Shown here one piece after another: positions 22,579 through 32,027 of a stretch of DNA of 64,000 bases. The DNA comes from Globisporangium splendens. Taxonomy: Eukaryota; Oomycota; Peronosporomycetes; Pythiales; Pythiaceae. Both the position numbers and the translations under genes were made by a program. The notes under the pieces were generated by a model. It did not search any database and was not told the origin of the DNA. It worked only from the letters and a program-made list of their open reading frames with translations. How positions within the stretch are numbered: the first letter of the stretch is position 1; each line of letters starts with the position of its first letter. The stretch is taken from the NCBI GenBank assembly GCA_006386115.1, contig VFIW01000016.1:1-64000 (forward strand). The letters run 5' to 3'.

Positions 22579-25146
22579 TTACCGCTTGCCCATGGCGAAG
22601 AGCATGGGGAAATTCATGCGACTCGGGATCGCAAACGAGAATAAAAACAGGAACACGAGCCCGAGCGCCTGCACAAAGTACAGGAGGCTGTGGTTAAACG
22701 GGAAGCTCCTGGCAAAGTACCCGAGCAGTGCGAAAAGCGCCGGCCCCATCGCGCTCGCGACAAAACCCGCGATGTACGTCACGAACTGCGCCGCGCGGTG
22801 CACCGCAAGTCGGCGGTCGACCGCGATGGAGTTGTCCAGCAGCGTCAGGAGACCGTGCATCGCGATGCCGCCCATCAGGTGCTTGCCCACGAGCACTCCG
22901 GCCACGATCACCCACGCGAATGGGATCTTCTTCTCGATCTCAAACAGGTCCAGCAGCGGAAAGCAGCCAATTAGCGGGATCTGGAACAGCAGCCCCACAC
23001 GCAAAGTCGCCAGCGGCGTCATCACGTTGGACGAGAACGACGTCGAGACGCACAACTGCACGAACAGCACGCCCGCGGCCATGGCAGCCATCGTGCCCGC
23101 GAGCGAGAGCGTGTTGGCGATCACCGTCGCGCGCACAGGGTGCGGCACCGACGACACGCGGCCAGTGGGGGCTCCGTCTTCGCGAAAGTACCACAATGGC
23201 AGCAACTCGTCAAAGCCCAACTGCACGAGCAGCCAAAAGAACAGCACCAGCAGGATCAGACACGCGTGCGGCTCCCTTGTGATCGCAACGTCCGCGAACT
23301 GGTCGGTGCCGCAGGTTACGGGGTCGAGCTTGAGCTGCTTGTTCGCGCGCTCCATGTTGTGCACTTTCTTCTCGCCATTCACCGATGTCGAGGGCACAAA
23401 TACCTTGGGGCGTTGTGGTGAAGACGCGACTGTCGTACGCGCCACAGCTTCTGTCGCATTGCCGCTCGCCTGTGAGTGGACAACGAGCGAGATCTCGCTC
23501 TCATCGTCGTCGTCAAATTCGTCCTGGAGACCGTACTCGGAGCAGTCAAAGAACGCTTCCTCGTCGCTGCCGTCGTCGTCCGCAGCACGCACACTGCCCG
23601 TGCGTCCGCGGCGCGTTGTCGCGTTCGATTTGCCAATGATCTCGATCGTTTGCTCCAAGGAGCCCGTCGTCTGCTTGAGCAGCTCGTCCAACGCGCGCTC
23701 TTGACTCGCCTTCCCGATCTCAACGCCATTGCGACCGCCGTACGCCTTCGGGAGACTGTCGACACCAATCAGCTCAAGCAGGTCCTGATGCAGCGTATCT
23801 TTCTTGAAAAACGCGATTTTCTCAGCCGTGCGCTTCGAGATGCGCGGGCGAATCGTCGACATCACCTGCGAAAACCACACAGGCGCGTTGATCACGGCCA
23901 GTGACTCGAGTTTGTCGGGGAACTCCTTCTGCATCTCCGTGATCACGGCGCTCGCCATGTCCACGACGCGGTCGTCCGTGTCCGTGAGCGTCAGCCCCTC
24001 CAAATCGATCACGTACACGAACTTCTGCGACGATTTCAGCAATTTCTCAATCCCAAACGACAGGAAAAAGCGATAGTGTTCGCGGATATCCATGGTCGTG
24101 AACCCGGACGAGTGCAGCTTGTCCATCTTGATCTGGCCCAGGAAATCCCACACAACGACGTTGCCACTCTCCGTGTATCCGTGGTAGTAATGCGGGATGA
24201 TGCTACGGATCATGCGGTAATGCGGACGCGGCGTCGCGAGAATGTTCCGTGTCGTTGCCGTGGACTTGCGGTTGATGCGGAACGTTTCTTCAAATGCGTT
24301 CTTCACGAGCTCCAAGGGCCGCGGCGAGCTTTTCGCCATCGTCTTCGCGTGCGTCGGCGTGTCAGCTTCGAGCGCCGAGCTACCATTCTGGTGCATGAAG
24401 AAGTTCGCGTCGTCGTCGCCCGCGAGCTGCATGTACGACGAGCGGCTCTGCACGCGCAGCCCAATGAGCGTCACGACCGTCGCGATCCACGCGAGCACCG
24501 ACACGAGGCACAACGGGTAAAAGTACAGAAACGCGTCGTCGCCCGACGCCGGGTCAGCCAGCGCCAGCTTGTTGCCGATCATGATCAGCAAATACGTCAC
24601 GCCTGCGCCGATGGCCGTCCCCAAATACTTTGTGGAAGACGCTAGTCGAGTTTGACGATTGCTACACAAAAATGCACGCAATAATAAGGTCATAAGCGCA
24701 TATTGCAGGACAAAATACATGGGCACGCATGCATGTTTGACGTACCCGCAGATCGTGTCGATCTCGATGAGCGCGACGGGGACGACGCCGCTGAACAGTC
24801 CAGTCGCAAAGCGCACGAGCGTCATCGCGAGCAGACTCTGGCAGAGCAGCAGGCTAAAGAATCCAGCGCCGACGATCGCGAGCCCCCACAGAATGACGCC
24901 CTTGCTGCTCTTGAGTGACCGCGCGACGTTGATCCAGAGGCGGCACGAGATGACGTGGCCCAGGTAGCCCGATCCCGCGAGCAGCGCCGTGTAGAAGCCC
25001 AGGCGCGGGAACGACGTCGTCGGATAGAAGTGCATGGCGATCATCGGCGCGAGCACGAGCACGACCGTGTGCGAGACGTACTCGACCATGGCGCAGCCCA
25101 TGAGGAAGAGCAGCCGCGCGTTGAAGCCGCGACAGCAGCCCGGCAT
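22579..25146 (-). CDS. MFS transporter with internal SEC14/CRAL-TRIO domain
   Basis: An 855-codon open frame that probably holds one 84-bp in-frame intron (24662-24745: GT donor, AG acceptor, AT-rich), giving 827 residues. ORF residues 1-235 form an N-terminal MFS half (six helices; LVRFATGLFSGVVPVALIE). Residues ~300-472 are a CRAL-TRIO/SEC14 lipid-binding domain: VVVWDFLGQIKMDKL, KFVYVIDLEGL, LAVINAPVWFSQVMSTIRP, SLPKAYGG. A ~130-residue acidic linker follows. Residues ~625-850 form the second MFS half (FDELLPLWYF, then helices). MFS proteins move small solutes; SEC14 domains bind phosphoinositides or other lipids. The domain sits exactly between the two half-bundles, so the protein is still a plausible full transporter. 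It reads as one uninterrupted ORF, so it is not a misjoined pair of genes. Confidence 0.9.
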   Translation of the reverse strand: MPGCCRGFNARLLFLMGCAMVEYVSHTVVLVLAPMIAMHFYPTTSFPRLGFYTALLAGSGYLGHVISCRLWINVARSLKSSKGVILWGLAIVGAGFFSLLLCQSLLAMTLVRFATGLFSGVVPVALIEIDTICGYVKHACVPMYFVLQYALMTLLLRAFLCSNRQTRLASSTKYLGTAIGAGVTYLLIMIGNKLALADPASGDDAFLYFYPLCLVSVLAWIATVVTLIGLRVQSRSSYMQLAGDDDANFFMHQNGSSALEADTPTHAKTMAKSSPRPLELVKNAFEETFRINRKSTATTRNILATPRPHYRMIRSIIPHYYHGYTESGNVVVWDFLGQIKMDKLHSSGFTTMDIREHYRFFLSFGIEKLLKSSQKFVYVIDLEGLTLTDTDDRVVDMASAVITEMQKEFPDKLESLAVINAPVWFSQVMSTIRPRISKRTAEKIAFFKKDTLHQDLLELIGVDSLPKAYGGRNGVEIGKASQERALDELLKQTTGSLEQTIEIIGKSNATTRRGRTGSVRAADDDGSDEEAFFDCSEYGLQDEFDDDDESEISLVVHSQASGNATEAVARTTVASSPQRPKVFVPSTSVNGEKKVHNMERANKQLKLDPVTCGTDQFADVAITREPHACLILLVLFFWLLVQLGFDELLPLWYFREDGAPTGRVSSVPHPVRATVIANTLSLAGTMAAMAAGVLFVQLCVSTSFSSNVMTPLATLRVGLLFQIPLIGCFPLLDLFEIEKKIPFAWVIVAGVLVGKHLMGGIAMHGLLTLLDNSIAVDRRLAVHRAAQFVTYIAGFVASAMGPALFALLGYFARSFPFNHSLLYFVQALGLVFLFLFSFAIPSRMNFPMLFAMGKR

Positions 25147-26096
25147 CGTGGACGTGTATGTAGCGCGTCGCGTAATGGGACGTTGGCGTTGGTGCGTCCT
25201 CTAGATGAGGTCGGTCTCTTCTCCTTCTTGTCGGTCTGCGCGCTTTCGTTTGTGTAGCTGCTGGTGTCACTGTCGCCCCACACATACCGGCGTCAAGGCT
25301 GTCAAGCGCTTGTTCTCTTTCTCTCCCCTCCTCGGTGGTACGAAACTGTGCAGGTACCACTTAGCGTATTTATGACACAAAAGAGAATCCTTACACTAGA
25401 TTAGTATAACAATTTTAGTATGGCTGAGAGTGGGTGAGGGTATGGATTATGTTGGAGAGGTGTGGAGGGAAAAACACAACGTTTAGGACATTCGGTGCAA
25501 AAAGGGCCAGTTGGCGCCAGAAGGTGTGATCGAAAAAAACCGGTTTCGGATCGGTGACACATGACGAGGACATGTACCGGTATCAATAAGGTACACCGTC
25601 CTCGGTAGTTGAAGAAGAGTCCAACCGACCCCGATTATGACGACCACCAGGTGTTCTTCCTAGTGTTGTGAATTTCACAGTTAAATACTGGGAAAATGAG
25701 TATTTAACAGTAAAATGCAGTTTTTCACACAAATGTGTGAACAACTGTGAACAACTGTGAAAAACTGCGACAAACTACACAATGGTAAGAAATATAAATT
25801 TCTGTAAACTTTCACCCACTGTTTTTTTCGGTTAATTTACCGGCCAGGTTGGTTATAAGTTTCTGACCGCTTGGGAGATTTACTGGACCCTGCCATGAAA
25901 GACGAGCATCAGCACCAGCATTAGCGGTGTGACAGATTTACCCACGGTTCGCGCCACAATTGCCAACAGCGAGCAGTATTGAGCGCCACGACTATGGCAA
26001 CGAATTGAACCACCGTTTGTGCCACACGAGCAGTCCGCAGCGACGCGGCTCGCGGTCCCTTATAAGACTTTGACCTCGACGAATACGAGCTCGGAT
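25147..26096. other. Intergenic region upstream of the MFS-SEC14 gene
   Basis: 950 bases with no recognisable gene. It holds the MFS-SEC14 promoter (CT-rich, 25150-25340) and, further out, the short repeats listed at 25679-25776. The start of the interrupted trehalase gene may lie near its right end. Confidence 0.4.
25679..25776. repeat. TTAAATACT palindrome and 10-bp tandem repeats
   Basis: 25681-25707 has a perfect 9-base inverted repeat (TTAAATACT...AGTATTTAA). 25737-25776 has four tandem 10-mers (GTGAACAACT, GTGAACAACT, GTGAAAAACT, GCGACAAACT). The TTAAATACTG and GTAAAATGCA words recur in the inverted-repeat arms at 40828-40887 and 59224-59283. Confidence 0.7.
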
Positions 26097-26203
26097 GACC
26101 ACCACCCATCTTTCTGCCTCGTCGCGATCTCTCACTCGCTTGCGTATCCGGCAACGAATTGCGAGAAGGAGCTCCAGTAGCAGCTCTTCGCGAGTTACTC
26201 CTA
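26097..26203 (+). pseudogene. Trehalase (GH37) gene, 5' fragment before the retrotransposon
   Basis: An open frame from the ATG at about 26097, Ser/Arg-rich, runs into the LTR at 26204. Skipping the retrotransposon and one copy of the TCCTA duplication, the same frame continues at 33636 directly into trehalase-like sequence. The true start codon and any signal peptide upstream are not certain. Confidence 0.55.
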
Positions 26204-26811
26204 TGTAAGAGGCTATCCGAGACAGCCTCAAACACGGCACGCACGCTTGCGCTTGAAGAGGAAGACTTGAGGGGAACTTGGCAAAATGCAACTGAATTGA
26301 AATGAGCTTATGGTTCCTGACACTACATGTAAAACACCACTAGGGCTCCTAGAGGTTTTATAACTAAAACCTAAACATGCACAATAAAACCTATGAATCT
26401 GATATATAAAACCTTGGGTACACTGAGGTTGAACCTACGGGATCTTCGAGAAACTTGAACTTGAAGTCCCGTGGAAAATTCCCTGCAAAGTGATTGGCTC
26501 ACGCCACTCACTTTAGGTGGCAGAGACACGTCCGTCTCATCACCAGTGCAGTTTCCCAAGTAGGAACCATCATTCACATGTCTAGAGTACTGTTGTGCGT
26601 AATCACGCCGAATCTCAATGATTGCGAGCGACCAACACTCAACTCAGACACAGATTGCTCTGACGTCAGACGATGACGTCACAAGTGCATGTGGGGATCA
26701 CTTTTATGTGTTTCACCCAATATCTTCGCACCCACAATGCACTTCCACAAGGTGGTGTGTGACACACACAAAGAGCCACCTTGCATGTAATGGCAGCCTT
26801 AGCCCATTACA
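26204..26811 (-). repeat. 3' LTR of family A copy 2
   Basis: 608 bp, TGTAA...TTACA ends. TGACGTCA palindromes at 26661-26668 and 26674-26681. Confidence 0.95.
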
Positions 26812-26824
26812 TCATCCCTCCCTT
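26812..26824 (-). other. Polypurine tract
   Basis: Minus strand reads AAGGGAGGGATGA directly before the 3' LTR, the expected plus-strand primer for reverse transcription. Confidence 0.75.
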
Positions 26825-26887
26825 AAAGTTCCATCACGGACTTTACTTCTTTCGGAAGAGGCACCCGCTCTCACTTTCCAATTGACC

Positions 26888-27916
26888 ATGAAGCGATCAA
26901 GCGACCAAGTGAAGCGCGAAGAACGGCCCGAGCCAAAGCGGCAGCGGACGACTCCCGGCTTGTACGACATCTCCGCTATTCGCAAGAAGCGTGGAGGACG
27001 TCGGTTCTACAAGGAGTTGTTCTTCCTCTGGCGCAAGATGTCCGGCAGCGACGATCCTGGCCAGTCCAGCACAGCGAAGCTCGAGTCGTGGAAGACGTTT
27101 GTCTGACTCGAGAACGAGAATCTTGTCGAGCGTTTGCTAGGGAACCTAGGAGGCACGCTCGAGAACGACCATAAAGAGCTTGGCTCTCGTCGTTCTAGTG
27201 CTCGCGAGAGCACTACAAGCTCTGTTCGTAACTGTGAACCACGTCGGGGACATCAGACTGAAGAGTCTCTCGAGGTTCCCACGTGTCCGAGTCCGGCGGA
27301 TAGCCAAGCCACCGTACTCTGTAGAAGCGTTGACGGTTCAACGACTTCTCTCCTCGACGACGAGTCGATCGATCCTCGTGATCGACTATCGACTCAACGA
27401 TCCAACGACGCTCTCCCTGATGATCGATCAGAGGAGGTGGGGCTGAACGCGAAAACGATTGAGAGACTCTGGAAGTGGAAGAGTGCTCACCGCACTCAGA
27501 TCGAGGCTCTTGAACTTCGCAACGTGGTACTCGAAGACCGGTTGAAGGAGCAGGAGTCGAAGATCGACTTGCTCTTCGATGGTCTTGCCCAGCGTTCGGC
27601 AATGGAGTCACATTTCGAACAGAGGTTCGAGAAGATTCAAGCCGAGCTTGAACGACTCCAGAAGGCTGAGAAAGCTCGTGATGCGTATCACGAACGTCTA
27701 CTGCGCTCTGTGGAAGAGGCAGGGACTTCTCTTGAGATACTTCGGAAGGAGTATCATGGTCGCCTTCTCGCGTTGGAGACAATAAAGGACGAGTCCTTTG
27801 ATGTGCTTCAGCGCCTTTATGCCGAGAAGAAGCTCCATGACGATGAGTTACAGACTCTTCGCGAGCTGGTGGAGCGACTTCAGGATCGACTTGATCGTCT
27901 GCCAAAGGCTCTGTAG
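26888..27916 (+). CDS. Antisense ORF of the retrotransposon (NLS plus coiled coil), one in-frame stop
   Basis: On the strand opposite gag-pol. The first part (26888-27103) encodes a basic leader with a bipartite-like nuclear signal (KRSSDQVKREERPEPKRQR). One TGA (27104-27106) follows, then the same frame stays open to 27916. From about 27450 it predicts a strong coiled coil (KTIERLWKWKSAHRTQIEAL and heptads to the end). The region overlaps the C-terminal third of pol in antisense, where Pol is low-complexity between integrase and chromodomain. Either it is a real accessory protein (antisense ORFs are known near the 3' end of some plant LTR elements) or a by-product of codon structure. The other copy's equivalent lies outside the window. 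Confidence 0.45.
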
Positions 27917-30900
27917 GGTTCGCTGACCCACTTGGAAGGTAAGGCTTTAGTCTACCTACGTAGAACGTAGGGTGTAGTCGCATGCGTTTAGGAATGTCTA
28001 GTGTGTAGGCATCACCATTGCATTTAACTACCCTGAACGGTCCAATATATCTTGGCAGAAGTTTCGAACTCCCCAAGTTAGACACTGCGTGTTCAGGTAG
28101 ATTAGCCGTGCTAAGTAATACAAGATCATTGATCTTATACACTTGCTTGTTCTTCCTTCCGCTCCTATCTGCTTGTTCCTTTTGCAGATCCTGAGCCTTT
28201 GCAATTGCGTCTCGAACAAACCTCACAACGGCTTGTCTCCTCACAATAAAGTCATCGACTTGCTGTTCCTCACGACTTGTCATGTCGTCTAGAGGTTTCA
28301 TCGAGTCAAAATTCGCTTTTAACTCTGTGACAGCATTCAGATCCGACTGTGGCTCCTTAGCCATAGTCTCTCCCCCACTTAAGGTAGAAACCTCTCCCAC
28401 TAGTGACGCTGGCACTCTCGGGTGGAGTCCGTAGTTCACATAGAACGGGGTATGACCTGTCGAGACATGCGTGGAGTTGTTCAACGCAAACTCTGCGAGA
28501 GGGAGAAACTCACTCCACTCTCCGAAAGACGTCGCATAACTGCGCAACACGTCTTCAAGGACACGATTCACTCGTTCAGTTTGACCGTCTGTCTCTGGGT
28601 GTGCTGCTGTTGACATGGATAGTTTTGTATCCAAAATGCCAAACAGAGTTCGCCAAAACCTAGACGTAAACCGAGTGTCACGGTCTGATACGATCTCCGA
28701 GGGCAGACCATGTAGACGGAACACCACGTCTACAAAGACTTTCGCAGTCATCTCTGCCGAGATCTTATCCGAGACCGGCGCAAGATGCACCATCTTGCTG
28801 AATCGGTCCACAAACACAAGGATGCCATTGCGTCCGTGTTTGTCTCTTGGAAGTCCGAATATGAAATCCATACTCACAGACTTCCAACTGTCCTGAGGGA
28901 CAGCCAATGAACGAAGTGGGGCCCGAGTAGAGCCGGATGGCTTAACTCTTTGGCACACTTCGCAAGTACGCACATACTTGCGAACCCACTTGTACATGTG
29001 AGGCCAGTAGTAATCTCGAGACAAGTTGAGAAACGTTTTCTCACGTCCGAGATGGCCACTCGAAGGACCGTCATGATACTCGTACAAGAGTCGATGACGC
29101 AGACCTTCGTCGTTGGGGACAACGATCCTCGCTGGATCCCCTTCGTCAACCGTATAGTACAGCAGCCCACTGTGCATGCTGTAACGGTGAACACGCGATC
29201 TTGCTCTTGGTGGGAGGTTTTGGAGTGCCTTCTCTGAGGGATTCTTGAAATACTTGATCAGTTCTTGGCATGCTTCGTCTTGCTTGTATCCCTCAGTGAT
29301 CTCTTCTTGGACTGTGCTTGTCACTCCCGTAGCAATCGCGTTGACGTCTTCACAGAGTCGACACGCTCCGTTCGTGTCGTCACTCTTGTTCTTCGGATCA
29401 TAATCCGGACGTCTTGACAGCGCATCGGCAAGAATGTTTGACTTGCCGGGCTTGTAATGTACAACAAAGTTGTACTCAGCGAAGAAGGAAAACCATCTTG
29501 CCATTCTTTGCGATAGGTGAGGCGTCTTTACAGCTGTCCGCAGTGATGCGTGATCAGTGTAAATAGCGAACTGCTTTTCACCAAGCAAATAGACTCGGAA
29601 CTTTGCCAATGCATACTTCATGGCCAATAGTTCCTTGTCATGGACCGGATAGTTCCTTTCTGCGGGCCTGAGTTGTCGTGACTGATACGACACAACTCTT
29701 TCTTTGCCCTCATCATCGTGTTGCATCAGTGCACGCCCGATGGCATAGTCGCTCGCATCGCAGACTACATGGAACGGCTTCTCATGGTCTGCGAGAGCTA
29801 GGACAGGAGCTTCTCTTAAGCTCTTCTTTACTTCGGCAAACGCTGCCTGATGTTCCTCTGACCATTCCCACTCATTATCTTTCTTCAAAAGACTCGTGAG
29901 GGGTTGCACTAACGCTGCATAGTTGCGCGTGTATTTGTGCAAATAGTTGGCCAAACCCAGCCACTGACGTAGCTGTTTGACGTTCTGAGGAATAGGCCAA
30001 TCGTCGATAGACTTGACCTTCTCAGGATCGACCCGAACGCCATTCTTGCCAACAAAGCAACCGAGTACAGGGATCTCGGGGGCGAAGAAGATGCATTTCT
30101 TCAAGTTAGCGTACAGTTTGTTCTCACGCATAACTTGAAAGACTTGACGAAGATGTTCAAGATGAACATCGACATCTTTCTTCCCTTCCGAGGCCTTACT
30201 ATGAACGAATATGTCGTCAAAGTAGCTCGGTGCAAACTCTCTCAATGGACGAAGTACATTCGTGACCATTCTGTTGAAAGTTGCTGGTGCGTTCTTCAGA
30301 CCTTGTGGCATCACCATCCACTCCCACAGCATACCACTAGGGGTGCTAACTGCTGTAAATGGTACATCGCTCTCGCGCATTCGAATCTGATAGAACCCGT
30401 CTTTCAGATCGATCGCGCTAAAGACAGTGCTGCCAACCATTCCATCAAGGATCATATCCTTGCGTGGAACTGGGGTCTGAGCAGGTATGGTCGCATCATT
30501 CAATTTGTTGAATGCGTGAACAATGCGCCAACCGCCTGTGGCCTTCTCCACACAGAAGGTGGGACTACAGTGCGGAGACTTGCTCTCGCGCACATGGCCA
30601 GCCTTCTGTCGCTGCGCGAAGAACTCGTCGATCGCATCGACTTGTTCCTTCGGTAGCGGCCATTGCCTTGTGATACAGTACTTCGTTCCCGGAAGTACAT
30701 CTATCTCGTGACGAATGCCTCTGTCCTGCGGCAATTCGTCCGGCACTTTGTCTGGAAATATGTCCGCATATTCCTTGGCAAGTCCATACACGGGGTTTGT
30801 CTTTAGAGCGTCCCACGACTGCTCATCAAACCTCTCCTTCCGTGTCCTCTCATCTAACACTTCCGCAGTGTTGATGACATCGTCGGCAACTTCATCGACG

Positions 30901-32027
30901 ATCGCACAAATTTGCGAAATTTCGCCTTTCGCCAGGCTACGCTTAAGCGTCTTCTTGCTCATCAACGGCAAGGAAATCAATTCTTGAGCCACACTTGGAG
31001 GATTTTCAACTTGTACGTGACGCACTATCTGGCTGTCACCTTCTTCATTGTAGACTGCGACGTTCACATATTCGCTTGAAGTGGCTTGTTCTTGTCGCTT
31101 CACTTCATCTTCTGCCTTTCTTGTGTCTTGATCAGGGACGCTTGCAGATCTTCGTTCTTCTTCGTCGGTCTTCTTGTCTTCTTTAACCCTGCCAGAGCGG
31201 AACTCTTCATCGCTCTTGGCTACAGGAGTAGTCTTTTTCTGGCGCCTGACTACTCCACCTCCAGTGGTCTTCACGGGCTTGTCATTTGAGCGTGAGGGGC
31301 CATCGCACGCCTGACTCTCATTAGACACATCTTCAACAGATGTATATGCCCAAATCACCTCTCTTGCTGCCTGGCAGCTGAGGTCTTCGTCGACTTGCTT
31401 GTCGACGCTGATCTTCTTCTTCTTCCAGTCAATGCTCGGTTGGTACCTTCTCAACCAGGGCATTCCCAGAATCAGATCAAACTTGTCATCGAGGTCGAGT
31501 AGAATAAACTCATCTTCGCCTCGGAAATCATCACATTCGATTGCCATACGCAACACGCGCTTAGGCATCGTCACTTTCGATCCATTCGCCAAGCGAACGA
31601 TCATTTCCTTGTTCGAGATAGGCAGGTCCAAACCTTGCCTTCTCACCACTTGTGTGCGGACAAAATTGTTCGACGCACCAGTGTCTACAAGAGCCCGTAG
31701 AGGTTCTGAGTAACCATCTACCTTAACCTTGTGGACTATCAAGGCTGGCTCTTGCTCGACACGCTCACATCTGTTCGCGGAAACTTCATGTGCATTGCGC
31801 ACACCGGGGCAAGAGTTCTGCGCTTCCACGACATTCACAGAACTCTTTGTTCGCCCAGTAGGGAGCCCCGCTCCTACTGGTCGTTCCCGTTTTTTGGCTG
31901 TTGGGAACGCTCGAATCGCCGGCCTCTGCCTGATCGATTCGATCGCGAACCGTGTGTCGCTTGCTGGCTTGGCAAGGACACCTTGCAATTTCTTGCGATG
32001 TGACCGGGCTTGCCGCAACGGAAACAC
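27213..32027 (-). CDS. Pol polyprotein (PR-RT-RNaseH-IN-chromodomain) of family A copy 2
   Basis: 1604 codons, intact. Aspartic protease DTGA at 115-118. Reverse transcriptase with YFDD at 602-605. RNase H from ~752 (CDASDYAIG) through TDHASLR. Integrase zinc site H985, H992, C1022, C1025. Catalytic triad D1054, about D1117 (SDRDTRF) and E1151 (DGQTERVN). A long low-complexity tail, then a chromodomain at ~1533-1600 (RWIVESIVDHE...YRVRWLGYPPDSDTWEP), which targets chromoviruses to particular chromatin. It overlaps gag by 154 nt in the -1 frame, so the first ~90 residues as annotated may only be used after a frameshift from Gag. Confidence 0.96.
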   Translation of the reverse strand: MFPLRQARSHRKKLQGVLAKPASDTRFAIESIRQRPAIRAFPTAKKRERPVGAGLPTGRTKSSVNVVEAQNSCPGVRNAHEVSANRCERVEQEPALIVHKVKVDGYSEPLRALVDTGASNNFVRTQVVRRQGLDLPISNKEMIVRLANGSKVTMPKRVLRMAIECDDFRGEDEFILLDLDDKFDLILGMPWLRRYQPSIDWKKKKISVDKQVDEDLSCQAAREVIWAYTSVEDVSNESQACDGPSRSNDKPVKTTGGGVVRRQKKTTPVAKSDEEFRSGRVKEDKKTDEEERRSASVPDQDTRKAEDEVKRQEQATSSEYVNVAVYNEEGDSQIVRHVQVENPPSVAQELISLPLMSKKTLKRSLAKGEISQICAIVDEVADDVINTAEVLDERTRKERFDEQSWDALKTNPVYGLAKEYADIFPDKVPDELPQDRGIRHEIDVLPGTKYCITRQWPLPKEQVDAIDEFFAQRQKAGHVRESKSPHCSPTFCVEKATGGWRIVHAFNKLNDATIPAQTPVPRKDMILDGMVGSTVFSAIDLKDGFYQIRMRESDVPFTAVSTPSGMLWEWMVMPQGLKNAPATFNRMVTNVLRPLREFAPSYFDDIFVHSKASEGKKDVDVHLEHLRQVFQVMRENKLYANLKKCIFFAPEIPVLGCFVGKNGVRVDPEKVKSIDDWPIPQNVKQLRQWLGLANYLHKYTRNYAALVQPLTSLLKKDNEWEWSEEHQAAFAEVKKSLREAPVLALADHEKPFHVVCDASDYAIGRALMQHDDEGKERVVSYQSRQLRPAERNYPVHDKELLAMKYALAKFRVYLLGEKQFAIYTDHASLRTAVKTPHLSQRMARWFSFFAEYNFVVHYKPGKSNILADALSRRPDYDPKNKSDDTNGACRLCEDVNAIATGVTSTVQEEITEGYKQDEACQELIKYFKNPSEKALQNLPPRARSRVHRYSMHSGLLYYTVDEGDPARIVVPNDEGLRHRLLYEYHDGPSSGHLGREKTFLNLSRDYYWPHMYKWVRKYVRTCEVCQRVKPSGSTRAPLRSLAVPQDSWKSVSMDFIFGLPRDKHGRNGILVFVDRFSKMVHLAPVSDKISAEMTAKVFVDVVFRLHGLPSEIVSDRDTRFTSRFWRTLFGILDTKLSMSTAAHPETDGQTERVNRVLEDVLRSYATSFGEWSEFLPLAEFALNNSTHVSTGHTPFYVNYGLHPRVPASLVGEVSTLSGGETMAKEPQSDLNAVTELKANFDSMKPLDDMTSREEQQVDDFIVRRQAVVRFVRDAIAKAQDLQKEQADRSGRKNKQVYKINDLVLLSTANLPEHAVSNLGSSKLLPRYIGPFRVVKCNGDAYTLDIPKRMRLHPTFYVGRLKPYLPSGSANPTEPLADDQVDPEVAPPAREESVTHRHGASSRHKGAEAHQRTRPLLSPTREGDHDTPSEVSQEKSLPLPQSAVDVRDTHHELSQPSGVVQARLESSRTSVRNVTPLPNAGQDHRRASRSSTPAPSTGLRVPRCEVQEPRSECGEHSSTSRVSQSFSRSAPPPLIDHQGERRWIVESIVDHEDRSTRRRGEKSLNRQRFYRVRWLGYPPDSDTWEPRETLQSDVPDVVHSYEQSL

